Shown here piece by piece: positions 19,713-33,035 of a DNA stretch of 64,000 nucleotides (position 1 is its first letter; each line of letters opens with the position of its first letter). A model generated the notes under the pieces. That model did not search any database, had not been told where the DNA came from, and was given only the letters and a program-made list of their open reading frames with translations. Made by a program: the position numbers and the translations under genes. The stretch comes from Morchella semilibera (taxonomy: Eukaryota; Ascomycota; Pezizomycetes; Pezizales; Morchellaceae): contig CM018604.1 of NCBI GenBank assembly GCA_009192285.1, forward strand, positions 4,621,746 through 4,685,745, read 5' to 3'.

Positions 19713-22700
19713 CTACTGGAGCATATAACTTAGATCCGGTAAACCATCCAGTACCCCTTTAACAAGTCTATTCTCCTCCGCCTCTTTTGCGTTCTCACGC
19801 CGACCGCGATTGTTGGCGGCGGGGCATCCCATAGATCGGTGGTCCCAGTAGTAGTAGTGGTAGTAGTATTGGTGGTGGTGGTGGACTGGTTGGAAAAGGG
19901 CATCGGAGCTGACACGTTGGTCGGGGTGGCAGCGGTGGTAGAAACCGAACCATCGAAAAATGATAGGTCCCACGTGTCACTGCCTCCGTTGTCGTTGCTT
20001 GTGATGTTATTGTTACTTGGCTTTTGTGGGGCAGGTGATTTCTCAAAGGCGCTGAAATCGAACGTGGATGCAGTGGATTGTGCACTTGGTGCCATGGGCG
20101 CTTTCGGCTGTGGCTGCGTGTTTGGAAATGGAGCCGGGGGAATTGTTCTCGAGCCGGGGTTCAGAGGGCTTGGTAGGGCATTCGGGAAGGGGCTGCTGCC
20201 CTTTGGCGCAACGGGAGACTGAACCATCTCGCCCCAATCGTCATCGTCATCGTCATCATTCACAGCTAGTTTAGATATTGCTGGAATAACGTGACTGGGG
20301 GTAATTATCCTACCGCTGCCACTCGATCTTGGCTCTAGACGTGGTAGACTGTTTGTTGCTTTTGGCTTTGGTACTCCGGGTGGTTTTGGTACTTCAGATG
20401 GCTTTGACACTTCAAATGCATCAAAGGAACCCCAAGGATCGATATTTTGAGCTTTCGGTTGTGTCTTTCCGACTGAGCTGGTCCTACTATGGATAGAATG
20501 TGCAGGTGGATTTCGTAATGGTTGATGGGGTACCCTTGGCTTAGGCGTTAACGTAGGCTCGAATGCATCGAATCCCCAGTTATCGGTAGCACCAGTTTTC
20601 ACTCCAGAAGAGTCTGTAGTATTACGACTCGGTTCTTCTGAAACATGGGTGGGCTTTAGGGCGGACGCGGAGGGTTTAGATGATATGGCGCTTTCGAAAG
20701 CGTCAAACGAACCCCAATTGTATGTCTTCTGCGGATTCAAACCGGAATCCCCAAGGGGTTGTGACTCCCCAGGAGCCTTTGTGGATGACTGCGCCAATGT
20801 TTGGCCTAGCGACGGCCTAGGCACCGATGAACCGGCAAAGGCAGGTGTTGAACTCCAACCATCTATTTCTTGTTTTTCCAACACAGGCAACTTCAACTCT
20901 GAAGCGGCAGAGAGCTTTCCCGACAACCCACTAGAAATAGTATCTTTTACTGTTTCTACAGGCATGCCCCATCCATTATCCCCACTTAAGCCTATCGCCA
21001 ATTTGGTCGCCTCGGAGGTGCTGACAGGCTGTAGCGGGGAGGGGGTTTGGCCTTGCACTGAAATCGAAGTGGCGGGTTTGGATTCGGCAGCCTTCTCTGG
21101 GCCTTCAAGAGACCCCCAATCATCAAAGTTGCAATTGGCCTCAACGCTAGACGGTAACTTGACTGTGGTCGCAATATTCTCGAAAGCACCCCATTCATCG
21201 AAGTTAGAGCTAGGGACGGGGGTTGAGGCTGACTTGGATTGTTCCCCTGGCATCGAAACCCCTGAACTTGATGAGAAGAGGCTATCCATCGATGCTGGGA
21301 TAATAGGGGTGATTGCGGTTGCCTCTGCAGTCCTTTGGGTACTTTGAGGTGATGGGCTCGACGGTCGTGTCGTCGCCAAGCTATGCGAGGGCTTGCTTGA
21401 GTGGTTACTAGCAACGGGCGAATGGGAGACTACAGATCTGCTGGGGGTTACCGAAGGGGTACCGTGAAAGCTTGCCCTATAGGGTGTCGAGGGTAACTTT
21501 TCATCCCCTCTGACCGAGTTAGAGCTTGAATTAGGATGAGATTCAATAGTTGGCTGTGAATTATCGAAGCTGCTCCATCCAAAACTCGTTGCAAGGGGGG
21601 ATGATGGGGCAGTTTGACTTTCGGCAAGAGCAGTCTTTGTGGTTGAGATATCAAACGGAGCTTTCGTAAGCCCTTGTGCTGTGGACTTACCAACCACAAG
21701 ACTACTATGACGGGAATGAGTATTCACAGTGTTCCATTGAGGCAACGCCTTCTTTCCGACTGGTTCGACGCCCTCTCCCCAGCCAAACATCGCTCCCAAT
21801 CTCTGAGAGCCCCCCAAAGCCACACCTCCCCCGGAGCTTCTATCTTCTGCCATCCATCTCGATACGATCTTATTAACGTCTTCCTGGATTTTAGACCCTA
21901 CCCAGGTAACTCTAACGTAGTCATCATCCCCACTCCTGTCTTTCCTTATGGTTCCGCTCTGAGACAAACGATACCAAGCCTTTCGCCTATGAGATTGCGT
22001 GTGGTTAAAATTATGACAAGTCCATTTTGGTAGACGGATGCAATGCTTACGAGTTTGTGGAGTAAATAATTTCCCTGATCGGAGGTGGTTCTGGGTAGCT
22101 TGTAAAAATGGGATATAATTTTTTGAGGAGAGAGGTATCGATTTCGAATGGGGTATCAACTTTAAGGTGTGGCGTTTGAGCCAAGGGGGGCGACTCCTCG
22201 AGAGTATTCTTTGCTAGGGTTTCTTCGGCGTCCTCAAAGTCACCTTCGTCGGCAAAGTCCCCGAAATCGTCATCGTCTCCTTCGTCCCCGCCCTCCGTTC
22301 CCCCCTGAACGATATCTGGCCCTTCTTTGGGTGCTTTCTCGATTGTAGGCGCTGGATCTGTGGTAGGGGCTATCTCGGGAGTTATTGAGGCCTCAATTGG
22401 TTTATTGTCTGGTGCAATTGTTTTTTGTTTCCCCCCTGTTTCAATCTCAATATCGACTTGTTTGCTGTCCGAAGTCTCGATGTTAATGCCCTTATTGTCC
22501 ACGTGAACCAAACCCTCTCCATTGACATCTCCTATCAATTCATCTGAGCTGGGAAGGGTTTGATCTCGGGAACGACTCCTGCCGTGGATTCCCTACTCAC
22601 GCTGGGTTTGTTTGCTTCCTCGTGCTTTATGCCTCCCCAATCGGAGGCAGCAGCCCACGCGTCCGTTTCGTCCGTAGCTCCAAACCAGTCTCCCCCTTCC

Positions 22701-23092
22701 TTTGCTTCTAGTTGCTTAATAACACCTCCAGTGACATTTGGTAACTCTACCTTCTTTTCTGTAATCCCCTTCACACCAAATTCAGGAACCCCCACTGATG
22801 CCGGCTCAACCCACTCCGAGCCCCCCCCTATCACCCCCGAAACCACACCGGAACCAACAGCAGGGGATGAAGTTGCCCATGCCGAGGCGTCCCCGAACTC
22901 GGGCCCCTCGGTACTCCATGGGTCGTCATGCACCGCTACGTTAATGTTCGGGATCCGGGGTTGCGGGACGTCTATTCCAGCGCCTCCAGGACTCCTTGCA
23001 TCCTTTGCGTCTTTGGCATCGGGGATTGTGATGACCTCCGTTGGGCCTCGATCGTCTGCATCTGCCCACGGAGAGGTCCAGTCGTCTTCCAT
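19713..23092 (-). CDS. Aftiphilin/Laa2-like clathrin-adaptor accessory protein
   Basis: A ~1087-residue, mostly disordered protein in three exons (23092-22597, 22543-22051, 21986-19713). Intron 2 (22050-21987) is clear: GTAAGC, TTTTAAC, ATAG. Intron 1 (22596-22544) is inferred to join two open frames. The N-terminus is rich in acidic-Trp motifs (MEDDWTSPWADADD). DDDFGDFADEGDFED matches gamma-ear/GAE binding motifs of AP-1 accessory proteins. A conserved block follows: AWYRLSQSG, DDDYVRVTWVGSKIQEDVNK and IVSRWMAEDR. The long tail repeats WGSFDAFE and FDDWGAFE, then DDDDDDWGEM. The natural C-terminus (RLVKGVLDGLPDLSYML) is in another frame, so one base appears gained or lost near 19800. Role in AP-1 clathrin traffic at Golgi/endosomes is inferred from motifs only. 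Confidence 0.7.
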
Positions 23093-26000
23093 GGCGGTGG
23101 ACAGGGCGATGGCGGGTAGAGCATTATTCTTTTCGGGGAGTTTATTGGAGAGCTTTGTGCTGTTGGCGCGGTGACATCGTGTTCCTTTTTTGGTTTTACT
23201 GTGGGACGCTGTCTATTGGCTTGTGCAACGTGGAGTAGGAATAGGCTCCGGGAGGCCGGGTCAAGGATCATTACGCTAACAGACGAAGGCTTGGCTGTAC
23301 GAGGTTAACCATCCAAGACGAGACGTCTCTGGTGCGGCTCACGAGAATGTGGGGGGGTAGCCATTTAATTTGAGGCAGCCAGTGAACAACGAGTCGATCT
23401 GGGTGCAACATCAAACTCCACATCGGAGATCAAACATCACAAAAGCAATTTGTGGGTACCCTTTCAAGTTTCAATTCCGGCAGAATCAAACACAGAGATA
23501 ACGGGGTGAATCGGCCCAAATTACTACCAATATACACATCTACACAAGTAAGGCGATGAAAGCAGACATGTCATAAAACCGTTTATTAAGATCTTTTGAC
23601 AAGTCATCTGACGGGACTAGGTTTTCTTAATAATACTACTTCTCACAGCAGCCTCCTTATCCGCAAAGTTAGGTAGCAAGGCTCTTTCTACACGTCGAAA
23701 GTAATCCAGATATTACTCTTGTGCACAATTGCTCCGCCGGTCGGTGTTGCCCGCCTAGCTATCTCGAGTGTCAAAAACTAAGTCATGAATGGTAGTCGGC
23801 ACTCGCCTGGGCTACCTATGTGCCCATTGCCACGCCCAATGAGGGATGCTGTACCGTGAGCAGGTACCTACTTTAGGGCTGTCTAGCTTCAAACACTGCG
23901 ACTTGAGATACGTTGTCGACATAGAGTGCCAGAAGCATGTACCCATACGCAAAGTATCCCCTCTTTCCGTTTGGGTTCTCGGCCCAAGTGAGTAAAACCC
24001 GGATTTTGCTGTTGGATACTTTAAGGGTAGGTACATTTTCCATAGCATGGCTAGCCCCCGTCAGTACCAGTTGAGTGAGACCGATTCCGCTCCCGGTGGT
24101 CTGCCACGTATCAAGTCCCAACGGAATCCAACCGTCTTCGAAACACGAGTACCTAAGCTTCAACCCCATAGGCAGCGGTTGTTTCATGTACGAGTTATGT
24201 ATGATCGATATCCAAGCACACGCAGAACCAGGACTGCGGTGCACAAAAGTAAAGACTTGACGTCCGTGCAGACAGCGATATGTTTAGAACCGGAGAGCAG
24301 TCGTTGATGTATGGACGACATGTATGCGGAGCTCATACCTACGGTAGCGTCCCCAGCGATGGGAAACGCCTTGCGAGATGTACTTTACCGCAGATGCGGG
24401 AGCGTCAGTTGGCGCGTGCATTTGCAGCACGTATGTGAGAAAGGATCCACCGCCGATGTAGGTACGTACGGTAGGTACAGCACCAAATCAACTAAATACC
24501 ACAGGGCTTCACATGTCACATAGCTATCCCAATCCTAAAATCCATATCGTCCGTGTATGCAAAGTACCTATCCTGTCGGTTGACGTTGGAATACGTAAAG
24601 GAATCAATTGCATGGTATAGTAAGCATCCAGCTACCGGGATGTAATCTCATGTCCAGAATCTCATGGGAGGTTGCAGAATGCGTTGAGGTGGAATATGGG
24701 AATGGGGAGAGAGGCTGTACGCCCTACAAAAAAAACAACTAACGGATAGAAAAATAAAAAAAACACAACAGGGCCGAAAGCAAGGGAGTAAACGGTATTT
24801 AACACGCAGAAAATAGTATTCTTACCCGAAGCAGGTCCTATTAAAATCCCTAATGGCGTGTTCCCCGCCCCGCGATATTTCAATATCGTGTTGTTTCTTC
24901 CCCCTCACTTGGTCCGACATAAACCCCTCAGGCTTGATACATGATTGGGTATTGAACGAACTCTAATTCGGAAAGATGCTTTACAACAGGCGCCTACCCA
25001 GGAAAGAGCGCGAGGAGTATGATATCATCAAGGGCGGGGCGCTTGAGTTACTGTTTCCCCTAGGAACCCCATATATATATTTCCGTAAATTTGGAGATGT
25101 TCCACACAAACGCCGATTCGAGTTGACGGCTCGTTAGTGATACTGCATGAGGATAAAAGTAAACAGACACGAGATCCAATTTCCACCCGATAAACAGGAA
25201 ATAAAATCCATCTGAGACTCAATTAATTGTGATGTTTTTGGCTCAACCTGCAGGAAGGACTTATGAGGAAAATTATGGGGCCCTTTTCTTTCTTAATTTC
25301 CAGTGCGTCGCGGCTGAGTTCTGAAGAGTACCTACCTCCCTTGCTTGTATGGGGATAGTATCGTACTTTATCTCCCCTTATGCTGCATGGCCCATGCAAC
25401 GATGAGTTGGCAATCAGGTTGGTACATGCGTGAGGTTTGCGTGCGCGCCAAACTACTCCGGCCCAGATACCACACCCTCAGTACCAACGTTTGAATTTCG
25501 ATAGGACCGACGAGAGAGAGGCTACTTCGAGAAGCGGGAGGTATGAAGGTTTAGTATTATTTTGTTTGTCCTTACCGGCGAGGATAGCTCGGTTCTCGGG
25601 AATGGAATCACTAAAGATTTAAAACAGAAAGACGAGAGGTTCGGTAGACGGCAGCTTAGCGGGATCTGCTTGATGACGGCAGTCCATCGATCACTCACTT
25701 GAGCGACGGGACATGAGAACGAATCCCAAAACGCGACCGCAGCTGAGGGGCAGAGACATGGCGATGATTTCCAGTGGGATTTGCGACACAGCTGCCTTAG
25801 TATGGTGCGTTTATGCCGAGGAGATCCCCCTAGAGGCATCTTGTAGAGATGCTCTCCAGCTGAGGGGCGTCCCATAACTAAAGTGATGAAACAAGTGCTC
25901 AGTTGATGAGCTTTTCTTTTCTCTCCTGACTCCCTTGAGTAGAGTTACTGTTGGACGTACTATGTAGTAACGCTATAGAGTAGATCATGGTACTTCAACA

Positions 26001-27327
26001 CATGGCCTACACGCTATGCACACCTTATGTTCCTGACTATCAGGGCAGAGAAAACCAAACGTTTATGATACACCTTCCATCAGGTGCCGTTTCGGAGGGT
26101 TACGGTAGGCGATTCGCCATCGGAACGAGTCGGACTTCCGGCCACCTAGAAATGATTGTGACATCTGCTTCACAGAAGCAGAAGTCCTGAAGCCTGAAGG
26201 AGATGATGACTCGGCTTCCTTGAAATCTCGTTCCGCCACATCCAGAAAAAGTGCAGGCAAAAACACACACATAGGAAAGTGTGAATTGTCATTGGGTAGA
26301 AGGCCTGTCACTCGTCCTGCTGTCACATTTTCAGAGACGGAGATCAACCAATCTCCGCCTGTCTTTCCCCACCATCAGCAGAATCCCTGTCCCGACATGC
26401 ACGAAATAATGCTGGTCGAGGAAGGGGCGAGGAGAGGGGGAAGGGGTTTGAAAGAGCGGCGAACGGTTAGATACAAGGCTTGACAGCGTGTCTGGTAGAA
26501 TCCTAAAGTATCAAGTTGCCTGTTCCTGTAGGTACTCAGTGAGGAATTATGTAGCCTTGTAGCAGCGCCATTATCACTTCTGCTGCGTGTGTCTTGTTCA
26601 AGCAATAATATAATCACATTGGGAAATACCAATACAACCGCGATTCGATTCGTGTTTAAGGCGAAGAGGAGGAGTTGTAATTATTGATATCTGCACCAAC
26701 CTCTCCTCTCCTCCAATCCCACACATCTCCAACTCCACAGCCAGCAGCACAACGACCAACAGTAAAAGCGCGACGACCACAGGACTAGCTCCATTTTCAT
26801 TATTATTACTCCAACGATCTTCTAGCGATCGAACCCAGAAAGACGAGAGGTAGCCAGCACAGGGTACTAAAGAAGAATAGTTCAGATCAAGGCTCAGCAG
26901 CAGGAACGATACATATCGATTAGCAACTACATACAGCGGAAAGAGCAGCGCAAAAGCTGCGCCTTCAGTTGCTGAGACTCTATTCGCCCCAGAGGGTTTA
27001 CCGAACGAAGCGCACATTACTATTTGCTAGGGTTTTCCCTGGGACATTATTTCGCCATCGTCATTACCTATTATTTTTATCGCCTCTGTCTCTTTTTTTT
27101 TTTTTAACTGGAGACTCATCGAATCTTCTCTTGATATTCTTGTCGTCGCTCTTGAATAAACCCGTCGTTGAGATCTCTACTCACCCCGCCATACATACAC
27201 ATACACAATCCGCGCACGCACGCACGCATTTACACGCACGCACATCATTTTTTTCTCTCTCTTCCGTACAATAACTTCAACTCCCCACACTCTCCAATTT
27301 TTATAGCAGCACTGGAACCCACAGCTC
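23093..27327. other. Intergenic region, little supported
   Basis: About 4.2 kb between divergent genes. Apart from the weak ORF at 23873-24187 I see no coding structure. The last ~300 bases before 27328 are pyrimidine-rich, with a T11 run, (CACG)n and CTCTCTC. They look like the promoter and 5' leader of the plus-strand gene that starts at 27336. The 93 bases around 26720-26790, rich in CAGCA/ACGACC, are also low complexity. Confidence 0.4.
23873..24187 (-). CDS. Possible orphan protein, about 104 residues
   Basis: An open frame from ATG at 24187, extendable upstream to about 24280 without ATG. Its composition looks protein-like rather than random: GLKLRYSCFEDGWIPLGLD, then SNSKIRVLLTWAENPNGKRG, ending VDNVSQVAVFEARQP. 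No signal peptide, motif or family is recognised. No convincing splice partners are seen around it. It could be an exon of a lineage-specific gene or chance; expression data would be needed to decide. Confidence 0.22.
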   Translation of the reverse strand: MKQPLPMGLKLRYSCFEDGWIPLGLDTWQTTGSGIGLTQLVLTGASHAMENVPTLKVSNSKIRVLLTWAENPNGKRGYFAYGYMLLALYVDNVSQVAVFEARQP

Positions 27328-27339
27328 ATGGACCCATGA
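27328..27339 (+). promoter_or_regulatory. Three-codon uORF overlapping the main start codon
   Basis: ATG-GAC-CCA-TGA at 27328-27339 ends inside the main gene's ATG (27336-27338), so the two frames share the bases ATGA. Ribosomes starting at the first ATG would stop one base past the main start codon. Leaky scanning or termination-reinitiation would then be needed for the long protein, a layout able to damp translation. This is read directly from the sequence; the regulatory effect is inference. Confidence 0.5.
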
Positions 27340-30300
27340 AGGATTCAGAGTCATTTTCTCCTTTACCCTCCGGTTTGTGAACCCTCTCCCATGTAATTCG
27401 CGTTCTAGTATTGTGTGATTATTTTTATTTGATTTGATTTCGTTGTTGTGGTGATTTGTATTATTTTCGTGGTTTCAAGTTTTTGATACTTGAGTACTTT
27501 CTACATCTGGTGTTGTTATTTTCGTTATTTCCCTATTTTTCCGACGCGCGGCTCTGTCGCTTTATGTGCCTGGCTCACTTTCTTAACGCTGCTGGTACTG
27601 TGTGTGCCTCTGCTCCTGTTTTGCATATTGTCTGTTTTAATCTTGATATGTGATGCTCCTGCTGCGTGCGTTGCCAGCGTGGCAGCAGAGCACAGGCATA
27701 GCATGGCATGGCATGGCATACGGTACCAGCAGCAGCACGGTGCACCCCACATACGATGTCTGCTTCTCCTTGCTCATCATGTCCATAGCTAACACCACTT
27801 GTTCTACTTTGTAGCCCCCCCTCAACCTTCATCTCGAAGTTCATCCCCCGTCCCTCAAACCGTTGCTCCTGCTGCTGCTACTATCCCAAGCATATCGGTA
27901 CCGATACCTCCATCCCCATCTACAACCCCACCACCGCAAAATATGACAATAGCCCAAGGGCGACAGCCGTTTGAGCAGTCGTCCCTAAAGCTTCGCCCTG
28001 GTTTACATAGCCAAAGTGCATCTGCTCCATCTGGTCAACTCCCCCTCCTCGCCTCAGGCGATTCATATATTTCACAAGTCCCTACATCATGTGTCAGTAC
28101 TTCAGCATCACTTGCCGAATTGGCGCACCTAGTTAAGCTACAAGCTTATCAAGAACACAAGAATCTACAAAGCCGAATTCGTCTTCACAAATCTTTAATA
28201 TCAAGCGCAGTTTCTGCACGGTTGACTAGATCTGGGGAGCTTTGCCACAAGGCTTTGGTGGATTACTTCAAATCAGATCAAAAGTCCGATTTCGCCACCC
28301 TGTACAATGCCCTTCACGATGTTAGAAACTCCTGTGAGGCGACTCGCCGATTTGCTATGTTAGAGCCGGAATTGGATTCTTCGAAAGGCTTGCATTCCTC
28401 CGATGATCACGAAACGCCCAGAGGATTATCCTCGTTTCTCCATGAAATCCCCGCTCAAGCCAGAGATACAATTCTCTCGTTCATATCCATGATCAGATCT
28501 GACCCATCATTCCTAGCCAACCGCCTTGGCCACCTATCAAATGCTGAACTTGAAGCGTTAGTGAAATACCACAATCAATCAAATCTCCCAGAGTCAATTC
28601 TCCCACAACAGTCGTCCAGACGTGGCGGATCCGCTCCCAGAAACCCCCCTCCCATGCCCAGATCGTCTGAAATTAGTCCTGTCGAAAAGTTATTATCGTT
28701 CCATCGCAATGATCCACTATACACCCTTGTGCACACTGTATTCGCAAACTCTTCCGGCCCAGACTCGGCAGAGGACAAACGAAGGACCGACATCTGGTCA
28801 ACAACTTGTGCCCGGTTGATTTGTGAGAATAAGGGAGAGCCTTTCCTATTGGTCGTTATGGACTCATGGGCCGCGATGCGAGAATGGCCCGCCAAACAAA
28901 ACCTCGAACTTACCGTGATGGGTCTTTTACAGGAAGGAGCATTTTTGGTTGAGCGAGGTGACGAGACGAACGCAGGAAATTCAGCATCCGAGCTTCGAGG
29001 GAAACATGATCTTTTGGCGGAAGAATTTTATATCAAGGCTGAAAAAAGGCTTTTTGAAGTTTTGGATGACGAGCCTGGCGCTGGTGGTATACCGGAGGGT
29101 ATTTTAGAGCTAGGACATGCGATTCTCGAAAAGATTGATGACCAAAAGAGGAAACGTCATGCAGAGATCATGATTATTGTCAAGTGGTTCTTTAACCGAT
29201 TCTTGATGAATGGGGTTTCATATCCCGAGGTGAGAGTTGGCTCCCTTTCATCCGTAGTTTATTCGCTAATTGGTTGAAAAGTACCACGGAATTATGGCTG
29301 GACATCATATCAGCGAACACGCCAGGCTAAAAATCCTTCGCCCAGTCCTCAAGAAGATGTACGCACATGCAGTTAGCGTAATTTTGGGTGAATGGTTTGT
29401 CCCTCTACCCCAGGTTTTGATATAGTCCTGTCTAACATATAGATAGGAAAACAAGCTCACCCGTGGAGCCAGTAATACGAGGGCACATTGAGGGTATACA
29501 GCGTAGATTTCATTGCCCGCGACCAGCAGACTCCACTCCAGTACTCCTTCCATCAAGAGCTGTGACTTCGCCCCGGGAAACAGCAGAAGTCCAACCTTTC
29601 ATTGTACTGTGCCCAGCCGACATTGTCACCTTGTACCAAGCTTTGTATCCCCAAGGATCATCCCAGGTTGCTGAGGGCAGAGATATTCGAGGAGGTCCAA
29701 TGAGCAGTCGGTCATCATCCCGTCCGCTCTTTGGCAGATCACCCAATACTGGGTTTGAGATCGGCTCAGGATCTGTGCTCAGCAGCAGTTCCTCGGTGAC
29801 AAGCGAATCTGCCTCTATCACATCACCACTTCTTGACCAATCAAGTATTCCAGATGATAGGCGTTCCTTCATGTCCATGCCATCGCCTGGATCGTTCAAT
29901 ATGAAGGCTCAGTCAATACACTCTAACTCTGATCAAACCTCTCCCGAGAAGTTTGGGATGGAGGTAAGATCTGCCGTGGAAGCGATGATGGGCCGTCTAG
30001 GACCTGATACTGTATCCGGCCGATGTCATCCCTGTGCAGAAAAGTGGGCTGTTATCTTCGTCTCTCCCAATGGTCAAGAATTAAGCGTCAAGCAACTGAA
30101 GTACAGGAACGAGGATGAAGATGAAGATGATGACTGTAGCCACGACACTGATAGTGAAGATGAAGGGCCAGTAGAGGTTTCAAACATGGATAGGGTTTAT
30201 CACCAGTTGAAGGATGCTGTCATGAAATTGGTGGGGGAATATGAAATTCCGGAAGAGCCACTCATCGAGAAGTCAAGAAAGAAATTCAGTAACAGGCCTT

Positions 30301-33035
30301 CTGCCGCGAAAGCTAACAGTGCTCCTAATACCCCCACTACCAACCCTCCAGAGTCCACACTTGACCCAAGCAATCCTTTCCACCCACAGAGCAACTTGAC
30401 TGCCATGATCACTGCAGGGCAATCAAAAGCGCCGGCTCCCGACCGGTCACGAGGTGCATCCACGAAGAATGGCCTGGAAAAACCAAAACGGGTGCAGGAG
30501 CCTTCTGTGCTGTTGATCATGCTTCAAGCCGCATCTTCGCAATGTTTAGCACGAGGCGACTATGTTTCCTCTCAGCAATATCACCGGGCACTTTTGCAGG
30601 CGCGCAAACTTCCGCCATCACTTCAGCGGGAGGAGTTTGGGGCTCTTCTTCATATATTTTCCCGTGGATCACGAGACGTTATCGAGCGCTCAGCATCCGG
30701 CATCGAAGAATGTGAAGCTTGGTTCGTTTGGCTTGCACTTGCACAGGAACGTCACGATGCGGCAATTGAGGCCATGATGCGCAGGGTCAAGGATCTTAGG
30801 GACAAAATGTGGTATGTTACAGATGTTCGCAATTCTGCAGCATATGACGAGGCGAGGAACGTTGCTCTCGCCTTGAAGAAGATGGGAATGCCTCAGCGAC
30901 CAAAGGTTGTTACTCAGAACAAGCGCTCAAACTTGACTCATCGCATGTCAACCAGTAGCTTTGCTCTATTGAAGTCCGACACCTTGATCGATATCTTGGC
31001 AGCGACCACAGAGCATGGAGGTCCAAACAAGCTGAGCGACGAACAGGCGAGCATGACATTTGAGTATCTTAGCAGATATTCCGTCGAGAATTTCTGTAAG
31101 GGTGAGGAAAGGATTCATAGATTCTGCCTGGAGATTGATAAATGTGTCACGAAGCTTGTTGGTGATGGGATACTTGACGGGCCAGTTTTGTGGTCCAGTG
31201 AACTCTTCTCCCGTGATGACCGTGAGATGGCAATTAACAGACAGAAAGGCGATCTCTATCTTGCTGGCATTGGTACATTGAGTGTAACTGGCGATGAAGA
31301 TGATTATCAAGAGACGGATGGGCGAAGCAGCAGCAAGCGTGGTCTTGATATGCTCAGGAGGCCTAGCACCAGCGACCTTTTCGGGCGGAATAGGGCTAGT
31401 AGTATGGCTAGTTCCTTCTATGATGGGCCGCCAAGTCGCAAAGGAAGGGCAAAATCGAATGCAGGGTTGATGGATTCCAAAGAAGATTTCTTGGGTATGC
31501 CTAGTCCGGCATTGCCATCTGAATCTCACAACACATTCTGGTCTCCATTTTCCTCCCATGCTTCTGCCGGCGCTTCTTCTGGCAGACCAAAGACTGCGCA
31601 TTCACCCACGACACTGTCAAGGTCCCCCGAGGCTATTAACCGTGAAAAGAGGAAGTTTTTGGCAGAGCTAAAACAGTCTTTGACAGGTTTGCTACTAAGT
31701 GATCTTGGGCTTGAGGTATTCAGTCAAGGAAGTGAGACAGATGCTTGGTTTTCTGGCGGGTTGGGCGACGAGTGCATCCAGCGGAAGGAAGAGCAAGAGG
31801 AGAGCAAGAGGAAGGCAATGGAGAAGAGCACAAAGATCTCTGCCGCCCCTGGGGGTAAAAAGGGTCTGGGGAGGAAAAAGAGCATGAAAAACGTCCGCAA
31901 GGCTTCCAACCATGGCACTTTTGAGGCCCTTGGCAAGGATAAGAAGGGTGAATTGGCTGCCCCGGTCGCCACACTTGAAAACGTGGGCCGTGAAGCACAT
32001 TCAGGCGAGGAGAACTCATCTTCTAGCGATGCTACTACGCGCCCTTTCCCCTTTACCGCGACAAAGAAGGGTGGCCTATTGGCGTTCCCATTCCTCCACG
32101 CATTCAAGAAGCTACTTACAAGATTCTCCACCCACCCCAATCCGTTCCAAAAGCTTCAGGCCATCTATGAGCTTGAGCTCTTGATTGTTGCAATGCTTTC
32201 GTCCCGCTCTCCGGCTTCTCTTCAGGGTAGAAAAATAGGTCCCTCAATGCCGACCTCGCCATTTCTTGATGCCATGGGAGATGCCGCAAACCGTATCTGT
32301 AGCTTGCAGCTTGCGCAGCCCAGTAACATTGAGGAGGCGATGGCCAATCTTGAGGAGCGCAGGTCCAACTTTATCAGCAATGGGACTGCCACCTCTCCTT
32401 TCATGCCACCTAGTGGTGCACGTTCCCCTGCCCCTCATACATCCGCACCAAGCGCAGATATGATCGTGGATGTTTTGCAGACTCTCTTTAGGCAAGCCGA
32501 AATTCGACCGAAGACCTTGTTCCGTGATCTGCAGTACGTCGCAGCATTCGTTCCAGCCTCGATTCTTGATAGAACAGAGGTCGGCAAGGCATTCTGGGAT
32601 ACTGGCCTGGCAGCCTTGGGCTTGAAGCAAGATGTTTGCAGGACCATGGTAGAAATTGCAGATGAGATCGTTGCAAAGGACTCGCATAAGCGTGGCCCTG
32701 AATCAAGCAAGGAGAAGGGGGGTGATTACAGCCGCTACTCCATGCAAGATGCCGCCACCATGTGGAACATCACTGCAAAGGAAGGCGATCCTACTGCTCA
32801 GCGCGAATTAGCAATATTCTACCTAACAAACCCCACTCTTCTACCGCGGTCAACCAAGCCACTGTCTAAGCCTAAAGATACGTTCAGGCCAGAGATGATG
32901 GTGCAAAAGGGTGAGGATCCAGACAAGCGTGACCCGGCTACTATGTGTGTTGCGTACCATTGGATGGAGCTCTCTGCCCAAGGTGGTGATGAGGTTGCTA
33001 GGAAATATCTCCGCTCGCAGAGGGAGGAGTGGTAG
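27336..33035 (+). CDS. Large conserved fungal protein with Sel1-like C-terminal repeats
   Basis: Four exons (27336-27372, 27815-29229, 29282-29387, 29443-33035) give 1716 residues. The first intron is long (442 nt, ending GCTAAC...GTAG); the others are 52 and 55 nt. An N-terminal Pro/Ser-rich tail leads into a helical region (SLAELAHLVKLQAYQEHKN, VSARLTRSGELCHKALVDYF). Then come VFANSSGPDSAEDKRRTDIW and DEPGAGGIPEGILELGHAI, and KWFFNRFLMNGVSYPE is spliced to YHGIMAGHHISEHARLKILR, a helical block somewhat like RasGAP or VPS9 folds. The centre is long and Ser-rich with an acidic stretch near codon 730. The last ~80 residues (ITAKEGDPTAQRELAIFYL; AYHWMELSAQGGDEVARKYL) are Sel1-type repeats, usually scaffold or adaptor modules. 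I recall similar unnamed proteins in filamentous ascomycetes; function is unknown. Confidence 0.85.

Noticed and set aside
26598-27017. 139-codon minus-strand frame before the Sel1-like gene
   Set aside because: No ATG at its start, Val/Leu run from low-complexity DNA, and it lies in the likely promoter of the opposite gene.
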